Shown in pieces: positions 61,848 through 64,000 of a DNA stretch of 64,000 nucleotides (positions are counted from its first letter, which is position 1; the number at the start of each line of letters is the position of its first letter). The DNA comes from RYN-133 sp036497285 (GTDB taxonomy: Bacteria > Actinomycetota > Actinomycetes > Mycobacteriales > Jatrophihabitantaceae), in NCBI GenBank assembly GCA_036497285.1, contig DASXJR010000117.1:20909-84908 (forward strand). The letters run 5' to 3'. Both the position numbers and the translations under genes were made by a program. The notes under the pieces were generated by a model. That model searched no databases. It saw nothing but the letters and a program-made list of their open reading frames with translations, and had not been told where the DNA came from.

Positions 61848-63122
61848 ATGGATCACAAACTGCTGGTCGATCTGATCAGCGTCCCGTTGTTCACGGGGGT
61901 CATCGGGTACATCACGAACTGGACGGGCGTGCTGATGCTGTTCAAGCCGCTCAACTTCCACGGCATCCGTGTCCCCGGCTTGAAGGTCCTGTTCCCGATC
62001 CTGCCGCGGCGGGTGCAGGTGCTGCCGCTGATCCGCTACGACGGCGGGCTGGGCTGGCAGGGGATCGTGCCGTCCCGCGCGGACAAGATGGCCAGCATCG
62101 CCGTCGACAAGGGCCTGCTCAAGCTGGGTAACGTCGGCGACTTCTACCGCGAGCTCGAACCCGACCGGATCGCCGAGCATCTGGCAACCGTCGCGCAGGC
62201 CGAGATCCGTGACGTCGTCGAGCAGATCATGCGGCAGGAGAATCCGCAGCTGTGGCGCGATCTGCCTCCGCTCGTGCGCGAAGCCGTGCATGCCCGGGTG
62301 CGCCAGCAGCTTCCGTCCGTCATTCGCAACATCACCACCGAGATCGGCGAGAACGTCGACCAACTGATCGACGCGAAGCTGATGGTGATCCGCTACTTCG
62401 TCGCCCACCCGGAACTGCTGAACGAGCTCTTCATGATCATGGGTAAGAAGGAACTGCGGTTCATGCAGAACTTCGGTTTCTACTTCGGTTTCCCGATGGG
62501 CTTCGTGCTCGTTGCCATCCTGCAGGTGTTGCCGTACTGGTGGGTGCTGCCCGTCGGCGGCGTGATCATCGGCTGGGTGGTGAACTACATCGGCCTGGAG
62601 ATGATCTTCGAACCGGCCGAGTACAAACGCTGGATTCCTTGGCATCAAGGGCTGCTGCTCAAGCGCAAGAAGGAGGTCACAGAGCTGTACGCGCAGATGA
62701 TCGCGGACAAGGTGATCACGTTGCAGAACATCGGCGACGAGTTGCTCACCGGTCCTCGCAGCGACCGCGCCAAGCAGATGCTGCACGATCAGCTGCGCCC
62801 GGCGGTCGACCGCGCGATCGGGCCGGCCCGGGGTGCGGTGAAGGTCGCGATCGGATCGCGCGAGTACGAACAGATCCGGTGGTCGGTGGCGACGGAGGCG
62901 AGCACGTTCGCGCCGATAGCGTTCGGTGACGCGGCGTTCAACAAGAGACAGTCGGGCAAGATCCGCCAGTTCATCTCGAACCAGATGCACGAGATGAGCC
63001 CGAACGATTTCGTCGAGATGTTGCGCTCGGCGATCAAGCAGGACGAATGGCTGCTGTTCTTCCACGGAGGTGTGCTCGGCTTCTTCGCCGGCTGGCTGCA
63101 CCTGTTGATCTTCGGAGTGTGA
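61848..63122 (+). CDS. DUF445 family membrane protein
   Basis: A 424-residue protein with membrane helices at each end (VDLISVPLFTGVIGYITNW; GFVLVAILQVLPYWWVLPVGG; a final HGGVLGFFAGWLHLLIF). Long soluble helical regions lie between, including ITNWTGVLMLFKP, the conserved DUF445 (YheB-like) N-terminal motif. Function unknown. The ATG at 61848 is 12-13 bases after GGAGG; the longer frame from 61809 is less likely. The next gene starts two bases after the stop. Confidence 0.88.
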   Translation: MDHKLLVDLISVPLFTGVIGYITNWTGVLMLFKPLNFHGIRVPGLKVLFPILPRRVQVLPLIRYDGGLGWQGIVPSRADKMASIAVDKGLLKLGNVGDFYRELEPDRIAEHLATVAQAEIRDVVEQIMRQENPQLWRDLPPLVREAVHARVRQQLPSVIRNITTEIGENVDQLIDAKLMVIRYFVAHPELLNELFMIMGKKELRFMQNFGFYFGFPMGFVLVAILQVLPYWWVLPVGGVIIGWVVNYIGLEMIFEPAEYKRWIPWHQGLLLKRKKEVTELYAQMIADKVITLQNIGDELLTGPRSDRAKQMLHDQLRPAVDRAIGPARGAVKVAIGSREYEQIRWSVATEASTFAPIAFGDAAFNKRQSGKIRQFISNQMHEMSPNDFVEMLRSAIKQDEWLLFFHGGVLGFFAGWLHLLIFGV

Positions 63123-63123
63123 G

Positions 63124-63939
63124 ATGACGAACGAACCCGCACCGCCCTCGGCGGGTGAACTGGTACGCGGCGCCGCGGGCGTGGCCCAAGTTGCGTGGCG
63201 CATTTCGTGGAAGCTCGCTTCATGGGGCGCGCAGGCATCGGTGCACGGGACGAACTACGTGGTCGACCGCGCAGCTGCCGGCGAGTCCGCCGCAGCGATC
63301 ATGCAGGAGGCGGTGAGCGACCTGCGGATCGCCGCGTGGCGAGCGCTGGGGATCATGGGCGCGTCCGATCCGCGAGCGGCGGCGTCCGAGCAGGCCAACC
63401 GCGAGAACGACACGGCCGAGTTGCGGCGCCGCGGCGCGGACCTGCTGCGGCGCTCGAACGACGTGCACCTGGTCGACGACACCCACCCGGCGTTCGCGCG
63501 CATCCTGACCGAGCTCACGCCCGACGAAGCGCGCATCCTGCGCTTGCTCTACCTCGAGGGGCCGCAGCCGTCGATCGACGTGCGTACCGCCCGTCCGCTC
63601 GGCATCGGTTCGGAGCTGGTGGCCGGCGGGCTGAACATGATCGGCGAGCACGCCGGCTGCCGCAACGTCGAGAACATCGGTCAGTACCTCACGAATCTGC
63701 AGCGGTTGGGGCTGGTCGAGTTCTCCAAGGAGCAGGTCAGCAATCCGCAGCGCTACCAGGTGGTCGAGGCACAACCCAAGGTGACCGAGGCGATGAAGCA
63801 CGCCGGGCGGATGCCACGCGCGGTACACCGCAGCATCCACCTCAACGACTTCGGCCGAACCTTCTGCGACACCTGCCTGCCCGTGAGCGACCTGCGCGTG
63901 GTCGCCGAGCGCGCCAACGGCCGCCCCCGGCCGTCCTGA
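63124..63939 (+). CDS. DUF4393 (Abi-alpha) family protein
   Basis: A 271-residue protein. The N-terminal half has amphipathic helices (GELVRGAAGVAQVAWRISWKLASWG). The C-terminal half matches Abi-alpha/DUF4393: ELTPDEARILRLLYLEGPQPSIDVR, SIGSEL-like LGIGSELVAGGLNMIGEHAGC, then NIGQYLTNLQRLGLVEFSKE, a winged-helix-like unit. The family is named after an abortive-infection protein, though most members have no tested phage role. Operon with the DUF445 gene; a palindromic array follows. Confidence 0.8.
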   Translation: MTNEPAPPSAGELVRGAAGVAQVAWRISWKLASWGAQASVHGTNYVVDRAAAGESAAAIMQEAVSDLRIAAWRALGIMGASDPRAAASEQANRENDTAELRRRGADLLRRSNDVHLVDDTHPAFARILTELTPDEARILRLLYLEGPQPSIDVRTARPLGIGSELVAGGLNMIGEHAGCRNVENIGQYLTNLQRLGLVEFSKEQVSNPQRYQVVEAQPKVTEAMKHAGRMPRAVHRSIHLNDFGRTFCDTCLPVSDLRVVAERANGRPRPS

Positions 63940-63953
63940 CCGCCCGGCGGCGA

Positions 63954-64000
63954 CAGTGGTCAGTTTGGGCGTCAGTGGTCAGTTGCAACTGACCACTGAC
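63954..64000. repeat. Palindromic array (CAGTGGTCAGTT), cut by the window edge
   Basis: CAGTGGTCAGTT occurs at 63954-63965 and 63973-63984, and its complement AACTGACCACTG at 63987-63998, forming GTCAGTGGTCAGTT-GC-AACTGACCACTGAC. The layout (two direct copies, 19 bases apart, then inverted copies) mirrors the array at 30524-30593, although the sequence differs. A second inverted copy would be expected just past the window. Confidence 0.8.

Overview
The window is high-GC DNA with dense coding and frequent GTG starts. Its gene order is typical of Actinobacteria: lhr-nei2, DUF3046-recA-recX, miaB, miaA-dapF-hflX, tatA, lexA and nrdR-nrdJ. An F420 (Ddn-type) reductase relative, CGAAC-N4-GTTCG SOS boxes and very large SARP/BTAD regulators support that placement. 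I cannot name the genus from sequence alone; a Frankineae/Jatrophihabitans-like lineage is only a guess.

Bases 1-7.5 kb hold DNA repair and small enzymes: a partial flavin reductase, the endonuclease VIII-like glycosylase next to helicase Lhr, a GNAT acetyltransferase, a decayed GlxA-type regulator and an isochorismatase-fold hydrolase. Bases 7.5-26.6 kb are core housekeeping: SOS-controlled recA-recX, RNase Y behind a structured leader, two tandem metallopeptidase lipoproteins, tRNA modification genes miaB and miaA, dapF, hflX and tatA. They end with lexA, which carries a long histone-like tail and is divergent from a LysM gene across two SOS boxes, and with nrdR-nrdJ for B12-dependent ribonucleotide reduction.

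Bases 26.7-44.2 kb are accessory. A three-gene catabolic operon (FMN hydroxyacid dehydrogenase, formamidase, SDR) is followed by a SatD-like gene behind clustered CTTGATT boxes. Next comes a redox and regulatory island: an ABCG-type exporter, SARP regulator 1, two flavin oxidases, OsmC and MaoC on the minus strand, then a winged-helix/hydrolase/dead-cyclase fusion and SARP regulator 2 on the plus strand.

Bases 44.2-57.7 kb hold arylamine N-acetyltransferase, a 1832-residue single-chain biotin carboxylase, a hydrolase gene with no stop codon of its own, a bacterial nitric oxide synthase convergent with a nitronate monooxygenase, TrmO, an amidohydrolase, a collapsed serine-hydrolase pseudogene and a Ddn-like fusion. 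Bases 57.7-64 kb hold a compact four-gene DUF4331 cassette with two paralogous small proteins and a Tat-exported protein, an NlpC/P60 hydrolase behind a folded leader, and a DUF445/Abi-alpha pair. The window ends inside a palindromic repeat array built like one at 30.5 kb. I saw no rRNA, tRNA, CRISPR array, insertion sequence, integrase or replication origin.
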